Of a DNA stretch of 64,000 bases, positions 51,716-60,223 are shown piece by piece (position 1 is the first letter of the stretch; the number at the start of each line of letters is the position of its first letter). The DNA is from Thermohalobaculum sp039513195. GTDB lineage: Bacteria; Pseudomonadota; Alphaproteobacteria; Rhodobacterales; Rhodobacteraceae. The DNA is taken from contig JBCCRM010000021.1 in the NCBI GenBank assembly GCA_039513195.1, positions 1 through 64,000 on the forward strand, in the 5' to 3' direction. A model generated the notes under the pieces. It was not told the DNA's origin and did no database searches. It was given only the letters and a program-made list of their open reading frames with translations. The translations under genes were made by a program, and so were the position numbers.

Positions 51716-52510
51716 ATGGTCGGGACGACGCGACGCGCGCAGGACATGGATCCTTGGCTGGCGCCGACCATCCCCTCGGCGGTGGAGATGCCCGATGTCC
51801 TGGGCGATCTCGAAAGCTTCGTGCGGGATGCGCGCCGCGACCGCGAGGACCAGGACATCTATGATCCCGAAGCGATCGCGGGTTTCTACGCCGGTACCGC
51901 CTTCGATTTGGAGGGTTGTGACTATCAGATCGTTTATGTCGACGACAATCATGCGAGTTCGGTGCGGAGAATCTCTGTAAAAAAGGTGACCCAACCGACT
52001 GATGGCTTGGATCTTTATCTGCGGGTCTTCTGCCGGCTCCGACGGGCCAATCGCACCTTCCGCGCCAGCCGGATCCGCGAGCTCATCGACCTCCGCGACG
52101 GGGTGCTTTACTCCGGCCGCGATATTTTAAGGCATCTGCAGGCGCGGTTGGAGGAATCGGACGCTTACAAAGTGCATCTGTTCTGTCAGTCCGAGCCGGG
52201 GCGGAGCCTTCTCACATGCCTCCTCTACCTCGCCCGAGCCGAAGGTCGCATCCTGCGCGGCGACCGCGAGGTTCTTTCAGAGGTGGCGTTGATCGGCGCA
52301 GGCGGCCTTAAGAGCCCCGCCGCGCGGGGCCGGGCGGGCCGCGAGATCAGCAATTGCGAGGCTGACTTCTCCCAAATGCGCCGCGCACGCCAGCAGCTAA
52401 AGCGGCAGGGCGAGCAGGCGCGCATGCTAAAAATCGCCGAAGTTATGGTTTCGATCCGCGGCGAGCCGTCGGCCAGGGTCGACGCGGCACTGCGGGAGAT
52501 TGGGCGCTAG
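51716..52510 (+). CDS. WYL-domain protein with TerB-like C-terminus
   Basis: The 264-residue protein has a WYL-like barrel (about 75-130). It shows YQIVYVDDNHASSVRRISV and a LYLRVFCRLRRANRTFRASRI strand-Arg pattern of the kind that binds nucleotide or second-messenger ligands. The C-terminal half contains LLTCLLYLARAEGRILRGDRE, similar to TerB helices. WYL domains often sense ligands in regulators of defence or stress. It has no DNA-binding domain. CGGAGGAG precedes ATG. It sits against the flow of the hbd/etf genes. Confidence 0.7.
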   Translation: MVGTTRRAQDMDPWLAPTIPSAVEMPDVLGDLESFVRDARRDREDQDIYDPEAIAGFYAGTAFDLEGCDYQIVYVDDNHASSVRRISVKKVTQPTDGLDLYLRVFCRLRRANRTFRASRIRELIDLRDGVLYSGRDILRHLQARLEESDAYKVHLFCQSEPGRSLLTCLLYLARAEGRILRGDREVLSEVALIGAGGLKSPAARGRAGREISNCEADFSQMRRARQQLKRQGEQARMLKIAEVMVSIRGEPSARVDAALREIGR

Positions 52511-52530
52511 GCAAGAGTTTCGAGCAGGAT

Positions 52531-52562
52531 GCCGGGGCGGGGCAGTCGCGTCTCGCCCCGGC
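52531..52562. terminator. Bidirectional hairpin between WYL and etfA genes
   Basis: GCCGGGGCG (52531-52539) pairs exactly with CGCCCCGGC (52554-52562), a 9-bp stem with a 14-base loop, between convergent genes. No T tract follows on either strand. Confidence 0.5.
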
Positions 52563-52573
52563 GACAACCAGGC

Positions 52574-53506
52574 CTAGCCCAACTTGTCTTCGAGTTCCGG
52601 CAGCAGCGTGAACAGATCGCCGACCAACCCATAATCCGCGACCTGGAAGATCGGTGCTTCTTCATCCTTGTTGATCGCTACGATGACTTTCGAATCCTTC
52701 ATGCCCGCCAGGTGCTGGATCGCGCCGGAGATCCCGACGGCGATGTAGAGATCCGGGGCGACGACCTTGCCGGTCTGGCCCACCTGCCAGTCATTGGGCG
52801 CATAGCCGCTGTCCACGGCAGCGCGAGAAGCGCCCGTGGCCGCGCCGAGCTTGTCCGCGACCTTCTCGATCAGCTCGAAGTTCTCCTTCGACGCGAGGCC
52901 ACGACCGCCGGAGATCACGACCTTTGCTGAAGTCAGCTCCGGCCGGTCCGACGAGACGACCTTATCCTCGACCCACTCGCTGAGGCCTGGATCCCCCGTC
53001 GCCGAGATGCTCTCGACAGGGGCCGAGCCGCCGGTGCTCGCCGCCTCGAAGGTGGCCGTGCGTACCGACAGCACCTTGACCGCATCGGCGGATTTCACCG
53101 TCTGGATCGCGTTGCCCGCATAGATCGGGCGCACGAATGTGTCGGCGTCGGTGATCTCAATGATGTCGGTGATCACCATCACGTCGAGCAGCGCTGCGAC
53201 CCGGGGCAGGATGTTCTTCCCAGAGACTGTCGCTGGCGCCACGATGTGGGTGTAGTCCTTCGCGAGGGAGGCGACGAGATCCGCAATCGGCTCGGCCAAG
53301 CCATGGCCATGGGCGGGGCTGTCGGCGCAGAAGACCTTCTCGACCCCCTCCAACGTCGCCGCTTCGGCAGAAGCGCCGCCAGAGCAGCCCTCGCCGGCGC
53401 AGAGCACCGTCACCGGGCCAAGCTGCTTGGCAGCCGTAAGCGCCTTCGCTGTGGCGTCCATCGCCAGGGAGTCGCCGCTCATCTCCGCAATCAGAAGAAC
53501 CGCCAT
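52574..53506 (-). CDS. etfA: Electron transfer flavoprotein subunit alpha
   Basis: The 310-residue subunit carries the FAD domain, with VVISGGRGLASKENFELI, GASRAAVDSGYAPNDWQVGQTGK and VGISGAIQHLAGMKDS. It accepts electrons from acyl-CoA dehydrogenases and passes them to ETF-ubiquinone oxidoreductase. Start overlaps the etfB stop by one base. Both subunits are the standard group I ETF. Confidence 0.97.
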   Translation of the reverse strand: MAVLLIAEMSGDSLAMDATAKALTAAKQLGPVTVLCAGEGCSGGASAEAATLEGVEKVFCADSPAHGHGLAEPIADLVASLAKDYTHIVAPATVSGKNILPRVAALLDVMVITDIIEITDADTFVRPIYAGNAIQTVKSADAVKVLSVRTATFEAASTGGSAPVESISATGDPGLSEWVEDKVVSSDRPELTSAKVVISGGRGLASKENFELIEKVADKLGAATGASRAAVDSGYAPNDWQVGQTGKVVAPDLYIAVGISGAIQHLAGMKDSKVIVAINKDEEAPIFQVADYGLVGDLFTLLPELEDKLG

Positions 53507-54267
53507 CAGATAACCCCCGCTTCGTTCTTGAGTTTCTCCAACAACTCGTCGACCGAGCCGACCTTGACGCCGGCCTTGCGTGCTTCCGGCTCCGTCACGC
53601 TCACCACGGACAGGCGCGGCGCGACATCGACGCCAAGATCCGAGGGCGTCTTCGTGTCGAGCGGCTTTTTCTTCGCCTTCATGATGTTCGGCAGGCTCGC
53701 ATAGCGCGGCTCGTTCAGGCGCAGATCGACCGAGATGATGGCAGGCATTTTGACCTTCACGGTCTGCAAGCCGCCATCGACCTCCCGCGTTACGATCGCG
53801 GTGTCGCCCTCGACAGATATCTCGGAGGCGTAGGTCGCCTGGCTCCAGCCCAACAGGGCAGCCAGCATCTGACCAGTGGCATTCAGGTCGTTGTCGATTG
53901 CCTGCTTGCCGCAGATCACCAAGCCTGGTTCCTCCTCGGCAATGATCGCTTTCAGGATCTTTGCAACCGAAAGGGGCTCGATATCCTGTTCTGCGCTATC
54001 CGCCGCCTGCACTAGGATCGCGCGGTCGGCCCCCATGGCGAGGGCAGTGCGCAACGTCTCCTGCGCTTGCTTCACGCCGATGGAGACCGCGACGATTTCC
54101 GTGGCGATACCCTTCTCCCTCATGCGGATCGCTTCCTCGACCGCGATCTCGTCGAAGGGATTCATCGACATTTTGACATTGGCCAGATCGACGCTGGAAT
54201 TGTCCGCCTTAACGCGGACTTTCACATTGTAGTCGATCACGCGCTTGACAGGCACCAGGACCTTCAT
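53506..54267 (-). CDS. etfB: Electron transfer flavoprotein subunit beta
   Basis: The 253-residue subunit binds AMP and docks dehydrogenases. It starts MKVLVPVKRVIDYNVKVRV and contains MSMNPFDEIAVEEAIRMRE and GKQAIDNDLNATGQM. It heads the etfB-etfA pair. A 275-base gap with no gene precedes it and would hold the promoter. Confidence 0.97.
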   Translation of the reverse strand: MKVLVPVKRVIDYNVKVRVKADNSSVDLANVKMSMNPFDEIAVEEAIRMREKGIATEIVAVSIGVKQAQETLRTALAMGADRAILVQAADSAEQDIEPLSVAKILKAIIAEEEPGLVICGKQAIDNDLNATGQMLAALLGWSQATYASEISVEGDTAIVTREVDGGLQTVKVKMPAIISVDLRLNEPRYASLPNIMKAKKKPLDTKTPSDLGVDVAPRLSVVSVTEPEARKAGVKVGSVDELLEKLKNEAGVI

Positions 54268-54542
54268 GCTGCGTCTATCTCCTCGTTTTCGGCCCGGCTA
54301 CGAGCTGGCTGGGCCCCCAAAAGCTGTCGTACACTTAACGGCTGTCTTGCTTGGACCCTTGCGAAAAAACGACGCGCAGGTCGGAGGAATCGCCACTGCC
54401 GCACAAGCTTCCGTAACGTCGTGGCGACCGTCGAAGGCTCACCGGCCGGGGTATCGCGCTGTCGCAGCCGCCCCGGACTTCCCCGCGGCTTAGAAGGTTG
54501 CGCGCGACCCCGTCCGCAAAACCCCAGCCTTCGCTATACCGA

Positions 54543-55115
54543 TCACCGGTTAGCGCCAGGGACCCAAAGGACATCTGCCCTGCCGTTGTCGTTGGCGATG
54601 CGCGAGGCCACAAAGAACCAATCCGACAGCCGATTAATGTACTTGATCGCAGTCTCGTTTATGCCCTCGGTAGTGGCGAGCTCCACGCAACACCGCTCTG
54701 CCCGCCGGCAAACCGTGCGGCAGAGATGCAGATGCGCTGCAAGCGCCGACCCGCCAGGCAGCACGAAACTGCGTAGCGGCTCCAGATGGCCATTCATGGC
54801 GTCGATCTCGGTCTCCAGCCGCTCGACCTGCGCCATCGCGATGCGCAGGGGCGGGTACTCCGCCTCGGCATCTTTCTCCATATGGGGCCGGCAAAGATCG
54901 GCGCCGAGATCAAACAGGTCGTTGGAAATCCGCATGAGCTGTTTGTCCGCCTCCCCCGTCGCATGCAGGCGTGCCATGCCGAGGGTCGCGTTCAGCTCGT
55001 CGACAGTGCCGTAGGCATCGACCCGGGCGGAATGCTTTGCCACCCGTGTGCCATCGCCGAGCGCCGTATCACCCGCATCGCCGGTGCGTGTGTAGATCCG
55101 GTTTAGAACAACCAT
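54543..55115 (-). CDS. Cob(I)yrinic acid a,c-diamide adenosyltransferase (PduO type)
   Basis: The 190-residue enzyme transfers adenosyl from ATP to reduced corrinoid, making adenosylcobalamin. ATP-binding segment RIYTRTGDAGDTALGDG is N-terminal and CRTVCRRAERCCVEL lies in the trimer core. Adenosylcobalamin is needed for mutases such as methylmalonyl- or ethylmalonyl-CoA mutase, consistent with malyl-CoA lyase in this window. It lies downstream of the twin-transmembrane gene and before etfB. Confidence 0.95.
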   Translation of the reverse strand: MVVLNRIYTRTGDAGDTALGDGTRVAKHSARVDAYGTVDELNATLGMARLHATGEADKQLMRISNDLFDLGADLCRPHMEKDAEAEYPPLRIAMAQVERLETEIDAMNGHLEPLRSFVLPGGSALAAHLHLCRTVCRRAERCCVELATTEGINETAIKYINRLSDWFFVASRIANDNGRADVLWVPGANR

Positions 55116-55116
55116 C

Positions 55117-55320
55117 TCAGCCTCCGTTCCGCGCCGCCAAAACCGTGAGCATGATCAGCACGATGGCGACGAGTTGCGCGATGATCCGCCAGCGCATCAT
55201 CCGGTTCGAGAATTTCGGGCTCGCCTTTCCGGACCCGAAGCCGCCGATGCCGACCATCAAGACGCCGAGGGTAGCAAAGCAGGCGGCCCCGGCGAGATAA
55301 AGAAGCACTTGAGACATCAT
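55117..55320 (-). CDS. Twin-transmembrane small protein
   Basis: The 67-residue protein has two helices (about 3-23 and 45-63) joined by a basic loop with KFSNRMMRWRIIAQ. This matches the small twin-transmembrane family found next to adenosyltransferase and etf genes in alphaproteobacteria. Function unknown. ATG is used; a TTG two codons earlier also fits. One base separates it from the adenosyltransferase gene. Confidence 0.75.
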   Translation of the reverse strand: MMSQVLLYLAGAACFATLGVLMVGIGGFGSGKASPKFSNRMMRWRIIAQLVAIVLIMLTVLAARNGG

Positions 55321-55357
55321 CGGCAACTAGCGCGCCCCTGCCATCGCGACCAGTTCA

Positions 55358-56188
55358 TCACCCTTTTGCCAGCACCGCGTCCAGCCAGCGTGTCGGCAAT
55401 AGCCTCTTGAGCCACGCCGCCATATAGGTAGGCGTCGTGACGTAATAGCGCGCCCGGGGCCGTGGGCTTTCCAGGGCGTGGATCAGCTTCCGCGTCGTCG
55501 CCTCGCAGCTCAGCTCGAACCGGTCCGGCGCAGGATCTTCGGCAAAGAGGCGTGGCTCCAACTGATCGGTATAGAGCTGGGCCCAAGCCGAGGTCTTCGG
55601 ATCGATCCATCGCCGGTAATGGGCGCGCGCATTCTCCCGGATCTTCGTTCGGATTGGCCCGGGTTCGATGAGGATCAGCTCGATCTGCGTATCGCGCAGC
55701 TCGACCCGCATGGTGTCCGTGAGACCCTCCAGCGCGAACTTTGTGGCGTTGTAGGCGCCCCGCATTGGCAGCGCGGCGAAACCAAGCACCGAAGAGTTCT
55801 GCACGATCCGCCCGGCTCCCTGCTTGCGCATTTGCGCGACCGCCAGGCGCGTTAGGCTATGCCAGCCGAAAAAGTTGGTTTCGAAGATCGCCCGCAGTGC
55901 GTCGGTCGGCAGGTCCTCCACCGCGCCCGGTTGCGCGTAGGCGCCGTTGTTGAACAACGCGTCGATCCGGTCGGTCTGGTCCATGACCCGGGCAAAGCCG
56001 GCACTGATGCTCTCTTCGTCGGTGTAGTCGAGGCGAAAGCTGTCTAACCCCTCGGCCGCTAGGCGCTCGCAATCTATCTCGGCTCGGCAGGTGGCGAAAA
56101 CACGCCATCCGCGTTTCGCCAAGGCATGCGCCGCGTGATGGCCGATCCCACTGGAACACCCTGTGATCAGGATGGTTTTCTCGCTCAT
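55358..56188 (-). CDS. Short-chain dehydrogenase/reductase
   Basis: The 276-residue classical SDR has the cofactor motif TGCSSGIGHHAAHAL, NNGAYAQPG and Ser in NSSVLGF. The catalytic pair lies in YNATKFALEGL (Tyr and Lys). The C-terminus ends in membrane-loving residues (AAWLKRLLPTRW). Substrate unknown; similar proteins act on retinol-like or steroid alcohols. It closes the etf-adenosyltransferase block. Confidence 0.88.
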   Translation of the reverse strand: MSEKTILITGCSSGIGHHAAHALAKRGWRVFATCRAEIDCERLAAEGLDSFRLDYTDEESISAGFARVMDQTDRIDALFNNGAYAQPGAVEDLPTDALRAIFETNFFGWHSLTRLAVAQMRKQGAGRIVQNSSVLGFAALPMRGAYNATKFALEGLTDTMRVELRDTQIELILIEPGPIRTKIRENARAHYRRWIDPKTSAWAQLYTDQLEPRLFAEDPAPDRFELSCEATTRKLIHALESPRPRARYYVTTPTYMAAWLKRLLPTRWLDAVLAKG

Positions 56189-56623
56189 CGAAGGCTGCCC
56201 CGCATTACTCCCCGCCGTGGGAACGATAGTAGGGCGCTGGCCTCGCTGACAATGCCGGGCGCCGGGTCAACGCCGCTTTCGTCGACCGCGACAAGTGCGG
56301 GCGTGAAAGCCCGGTGGTTTGCAGGCGACCCAAGCGGTGAAGCGGGCAATCTACGGGCGCGCGCAGAGGGCCTCGGCCGTGTTGTCGCGGCTAGCCAAAT
56401 CGCGTTCGGACAGGGGTGCGTGGATGGTGCTGTGGCAGATCTGGTGCAGAAGCACCGTTGGCCCTTTAGCCCCGCCCTTCAGTTTTGGGACGAGGTGGTG
56501 AAGGGATTTGCGCGCTTCCGTCGGTATCGAGCGTTGGCAGAGTTGGCAAATCGGTTCGGTGGCGCGATCTGCGGTCAGGCGGCGAAGCTTAGGGTGCCCC
56601 GCCGCCCCGCCAAGCGGGGGCCG
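56189..56623. other. Intergenic region without a supported gene
   Basis: A plus-strand frame is open through most of it. It reads coding-like text such as FRRYRALAELANRFGGA but has no start site and runs into the antisense of the next gene. I see no known family. It could be a decayed gene. Confidence 0.3.
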
Positions 56624-57238
56624 TCAGGCTTCTGCGGCTGGATCGACCGTCTCCACCGAGGCCAGGCCTGCGTCGATCTGATCCGACAACGCCTCGGCTT
56701 CGAAAAGCGCCGTACGCGCTTTCTCGAGAAACGAAGCGATGGCGGCCACGCATTCGTCGCGCCCGGCGCGGAGTTGCGCATCCGCTGGGCGAAAGCGCAC
56801 GATTTTCAGCTGTAGGTCCAGGAGACGGATCTTCTCGATTGCTTCCGCCATATCCAAATGCAATTCGCGCAGGCGCTCCGCCTCTCGCTTCAGGCGGCGT
56901 TCATAGAGGTTTATCTGCGTTTGCGTCACCTCTTCGATCGGCTGAAGCGATGCCTCCGCGCCGCGGACGCGAATCGCCAGTTTGAGAAACGCGTCCTCAA
57001 ATCGCGCCTGCGCCTTGGTTTGGCGCTCCAACTCGTCGATTAAGATCCGCATTTGGTCTGCCGGAGCAAGTTGCGCGCGCCGCTCCCAGTGGGCGTAGGG
57101 GTCTGCCAATGCCGGATCGCTTAGTGTCACGGTATCCTCCTTCGGCTCGATTTCCGCCGATAGGACCAGCCCGAGGCCGGTCGCCTTTATCATCACGCTG
57201 CGCGTGACGATCCCTGTGTCGAAAACGCCAAACTGCAT
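56624..57238 (-). CDS. Hypothetical coiled-coil protein
   Basis: The 204-residue protein opens with a beta-rich MQFGVFDTGIVTRSVMIKATG. It continues with heptad-rich helices (about 75-180: YERRLKREAERLRELHLDM and IEKIRLLDLQLKI), giving a likely coiled-coil. No family is recognised and no signal peptide is present. It is in the same orientation as the SDR, some 435 bases upstream of it, and divergent from parC. Confidence 0.65.
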   Translation of the reverse strand: MQFGVFDTGIVTRSVMIKATGLGLVLSAEIEPKEDTVTLSDPALADPYAHWERRAQLAPADQMRILIDELERQTKAQARFEDAFLKLAIRVRGAEASLQPIEEVTQTQINLYERRLKREAERLRELHLDMAEAIEKIRLLDLQLKIVRFRPADAQLRAGRDECVAAIASFLEKARTALFEAEALSDQIDAGLASVETVDPAAEA

Positions 57239-57585
57239 CGTCTCGTGCCGTTTCGGTCACTGCGTTGCTGCAAGCCGACGCCAGTCAACCCTCGAAGGAA
57301 GGCCACTCACTCGGTACATCCGCTGACGGAAAAACACCCCCGTCAGCCCGACGAATCGGGCAATAAGTTGTAAAGATGATGGGTAGACTTCATAAAAGAG
57401 TCCAGTTTGCCAATATGTTGACAAATTTAGTTATGAAAATTATCAGGATAATGACCTTATTCACCGTTTTTTGTGGCTCTTCCGCGACAGTCGCAAAAGA
57501 AGACGATAACACGCTCTTGCTTCGTCCACCGTGCATGCCAGCGCTTCCGCTGGACGACGGTTTTCAGCGCTGATACACAACATCT
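57239..57585. other. AT-rich upstream region of parC
   Basis: This divergent region is AT-rich after 57360. It contains a promoter-like sequence (see the next entry) and a short frame from ATG 57433 with a signal-like stretch (IIRIMTLFTVFCGSS). The frame lacks a ribosome site and overlaps the promoter, so it is not called. Confidence 0.4.
57418..57446 (+). promoter_or_regulatory. Putative sigma-70 promoter of parC
   Basis: TTGACA (57418-57423), a 17-base spacer and TATCAG (57441-57446) lie about 140 bases before the parC start in AT-rich DNA. The -35 box is perfect and the -10 box is a weak match. Confidence 0.4.
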
Positions 57586-59901
57586 ATGAGCGACACGACC
57601 AATGACGACGAGATACTGCGTGAGGTGCGGGAGCCTTTGGCCCGCGCCCTCGGCGAACGCTATCTGACCTATGCGTTGTCGACCATCATGCACCGGGCGC
57701 TACCCGATGCGCGCGACGGGCTGAAGCCGGTTCACCGCCGCATTCTGTACGCGATGCGGGGTCTGCGGCTCGATCCGGCCTCTGCTTTCAAGAAATGCGC
57801 GAAGATCGTCGGCGAGGTGATGGGCAACTATCACCCCCATGGCGACCAGGCGATCTACGATGCGTTGGTCCGTGCCGCACAGGACTTCTCACTGCGCTAT
57901 CCGCTGATCGATGGGCAGGGCAATTTCGGCAATATCGATGGCGATGGCGCCGCCGCTATGCGCTACACGGAGAGCCGGTTGACCCCGGTCGCTCAGGCGC
58001 TGATGGAGGGGCTGGACGAGGACGCTGTAGATTTCGGTCCGAACTATGACGGGTCGGACACGGAACCATTGGTCCTGCCGGCCGCTTTCCCCAATCTTTT
58101 GGCCAATGGCGCATCTGGCATCGCGGTTGGCATGGCGACGTCGATCCCGCCGCACAATGTCGGCGAACTGATCGATGCGCTGCTCCATCTGATCAAGCAT
58201 CCGGAGGCCCGGACGGAGACACTGGTCGAGATGATCCCCGGCCCTGACTTCCCGACCGGCGGTGTCATGATCGAGCCGAGGGATGCGGTTGTAGAAGCTT
58301 ATGCCACGGGCCGCGGTGCCTTTCGCCTGCGGGCTGCCTGGCATGTCGAGGATCTCGGCCGAGGTCAGTGGCAGGTCGTGGTCACCGAAATTCCCTATCA
58401 GGTCCAGAAGTCGAAACTGGTCGAGCGTCTGGCCGAACTGATTGCGGCGAAGAAAGTGCCGATGCTGTCGGATGTCCGCGACGAGTCGGCCGAGGATGTG
58501 CGCCTGGTGCTGGAGCCACGGACCCGGTCGATCGATCCGGAAATGTTTATGCAGAGTCTGTTCCGCCTCTCGGAGCTCGAGACGCGGGCGCCGCTGAACA
58601 TGAACGTCCTCACCGATGGGCGTTCCCCGAAGGTGTGTGGCCTGCGCGAGGTGCTGCGGATCTTCCTCGATCATCGGCGCACCGTCCTGCTGCGCCGCGC
58701 CCGCCACCGGTTGGAGAAAATCGCCCACCGGTTGGAGGTGCTCGACGGCTACATCATCGCGTTCCTCAATCTCGAACGGGTTATCGAGATCATCCGCTAC
58801 GAGGACGAGCCGAAGCAGGCCCTGATGGCGGAGGATTGGGGCGATGGCGCGCATCTGACGGAGGTGCAGGCCGAGGCGATCCTCAACATGCGACTGCGCT
58901 CGCTGCGGCGGTTGGAGGAGATGGCCCTGCGGCAGGAGCGGGATGACCTGCGCGCCGAGCAGGCGGATCTACAGGCGATGCTGGCCGACGATGCCGAACA
59001 ATGGCGCCGCCTGGCCGACGAGCTGCGGGCGATCCGTGATCAATTCGGGGCGCCGCTATCCTATCGCGGGCTGCGTTTGGCGGAGGAGATTGCCGGCGCC
59101 AAACGCGCGGCCGGCGAGGGGTATCCGGCCGGGGCGCGACGCACTGGGCTTGCCGAGGCGCCGGCGGTCGAGGACGTTCCGTCCGAAATCTACATCGAGC
59201 GGGAGCCGGTTACCGTCGTTTGCTCAGCCGGTGGATGGATCCGCGCCATGAAGGGGCATCTGCCTCTCGATGCAGAGCTGAAATACAAAGATGGTGATAG
59301 GCCACGATTCGTCTTCCATGCGCAGACGACGGATCGCTTGCTCGCCTTCGCGACGAATGGGCGATTCTTCACTTTGGGTTGCGATCGGCTCCCGGGTGGG
59401 CGCGGCGCGGGAGAGCCGATTCGCCTTATGGTGGATTTGCCCAACGAGGAAGACCTTGTTGCGCTTTTCATTCATCGTCCGGGAGAGCGTGTTCTGATTG
59501 CCTCAACGGCTGGGGATGGTTTCGTCCTGTCCGAGAACGAGGCGGTGGCCCAGACCCGAAGCGGCCGGCAGGTCCTTAATGTCCGGGATGACGCTAGGGC
59601 GGCCCTGTGCCGACCGGTGACTGGCGATCATGTCGCGGTGGTCGGGGAAAACCGTAAGATGCTGGTATTTCCATTGGCCGAATTGCCAGAGATGAATCGC
59701 GGAAAAGGCGTTCGTTTGCAAAAGTTTAAGGACGGTGGATTGTCGGATGCGCTGTGCTTTACACTGGCCGATGGGCTGAGCTGGAAAGACCCTGCGGGTC
59801 GCACTCGGACGGAGCGCGATCTGAGCGATTATCTCGGGCGCCGGGCGGGCACGGGGCGGATGGCGCCACGGGGTTTTCCGCGTGACAACCGTTTCGCATG
59901 A
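57586..59901 (+). CDS. parC: DNA topoisomerase IV subunit A
   Basis: The 771-residue subunit cuts and rejoins DNA to separate daughter chromosomes with ParE. The DNA-bound tyrosine is Y127 in AAMRYTESR. The conserved PDARDGLKPVHRRILYAM and NYHPHGDQAIYDAL surround the quinolone region. A GyrA-type C-terminal beta region (about 530-760) lacks the full GyrA box, which fits ParC over GyrA. The position equal to E. coli Ser80 is Gln88 here. Confidence 0.95.
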   Translation: MSDTTNDDEILREVREPLARALGERYLTYALSTIMHRALPDARDGLKPVHRRILYAMRGLRLDPASAFKKCAKIVGEVMGNYHPHGDQAIYDALVRAAQDFSLRYPLIDGQGNFGNIDGDGAAAMRYTESRLTPVAQALMEGLDEDAVDFGPNYDGSDTEPLVLPAAFPNLLANGASGIAVGMATSIPPHNVGELIDALLHLIKHPEARTETLVEMIPGPDFPTGGVMIEPRDAVVEAYATGRGAFRLRAAWHVEDLGRGQWQVVVTEIPYQVQKSKLVERLAELIAAKKVPMLSDVRDESAEDVRLVLEPRTRSIDPEMFMQSLFRLSELETRAPLNMNVLTDGRSPKVCGLREVLRIFLDHRRTVLLRRARHRLEKIAHRLEVLDGYIIAFLNLERVIEIIRYEDEPKQALMAEDWGDGAHLTEVQAEAILNMRLRSLRRLEEMALRQERDDLRAEQADLQAMLADDAEQWRRLADELRAIRDQFGAPLSYRGLRLAEEIAGAKRAAGEGYPAGARRTGLAEAPAVEDVPSEIYIEREPVTVVCSAGGWIRAMKGHLPLDAELKYKDGDRPRFVFHAQTTDRLLAFATNGRFFTLGCDRLPGGRGAGEPIRLMVDLPNEEDLVALFIHRPGERVLIASTAGDGFVLSENEAVAQTRSGRQVLNVRDDARAALCRPVTGDHVAVVGENRKMLVFPLAELPEMNRGKGVRLQKFKDGGLSDALCFTLADGLSWKDPAGRTRTERDLSDYLGRRAGTGRMAPRGFPRDNRFA

Positions 59902-60008
59902 CAACAACCTTTGACCCAGACGTGACCAGCACGCTACAGTTCAAGGCACACAACCTCCGGGCCGCAAGACTCAGCTAAGAATCTCCCGGCCCAAGGGGTA
60001 GTCTCCAG

Positions 60009-60119
60009 ATGTCGCGTCTTTGTTCCGTTCTCTTGAGTGCCGTACGCGTAGGGGCGGCAGGGTGCTCGACGCTCTCACCTGGCGAGCATTCTGCCGCTTG
60101 CGGCACAGTTTTAATGTGA
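60009..60119 (+). CDS. Possible small lipoprotein
   Basis: A 36-codon frame MSRLCSVLLSAVRVGAAGC gives a short signal with an imperfect lipobox (AAGC), then a short Ser/Ala/Cys-rich tail. AAGGGG lies about ten bases before the ATG. The size and composition recall entericidin-type lipoproteins, but no real match is claimed. It may be chance. Confidence 0.25.
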   Translation: MSRLCSVLLSAVRVGAAGCSTLSPGEHSAACGTVLM

Positions 60120-60144
60120 GACAAACCTGGCAAAATAATGGCAA

Positions 60145-60175
60145 ATGCTGCGAAAGCGGGCCGCAAGCGCAGCAT
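60145..60175 (-). terminator. Hairpin after trxB
   Basis: ATGCTGCG (60145-60152) pairs with CGCAGCAT (60168-60175). On the minus strand it is followed by TTTGCCATTATTTTG, a modest T-rich tail. It lies about 50 bases after the trxB stop. Confidence 0.5.
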
Positions 60176-60223
60176 GGCTTCGATCAGCAAACTGCAGTGA
60201 GTTTTCGGGGTAGCGCTATCGCC

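Larger units (their letters stand above)
59902..60223. other. Intergenic region between parC and trxB
   Basis: Two convergent genes end here. Apart from a hairpin near the trxB side and a short possible lipoprotein frame (60009-60119), nothing was seen. Confidence 0.4.

Noticed and set aside
56126..56815. 229-codon plus-strand frame spanning the SDR to coiled-coil gap
   Set aside because: Both ends are antisense to real genes and the middle has no start site or family. Noted only as a possible relic.
57376..57573. 65-codon AT-rich frame with a signal-like segment upstream of parC
   Set aside because: No ribosome site, and it overlaps a perfect -35 box and the likely parC promoter.
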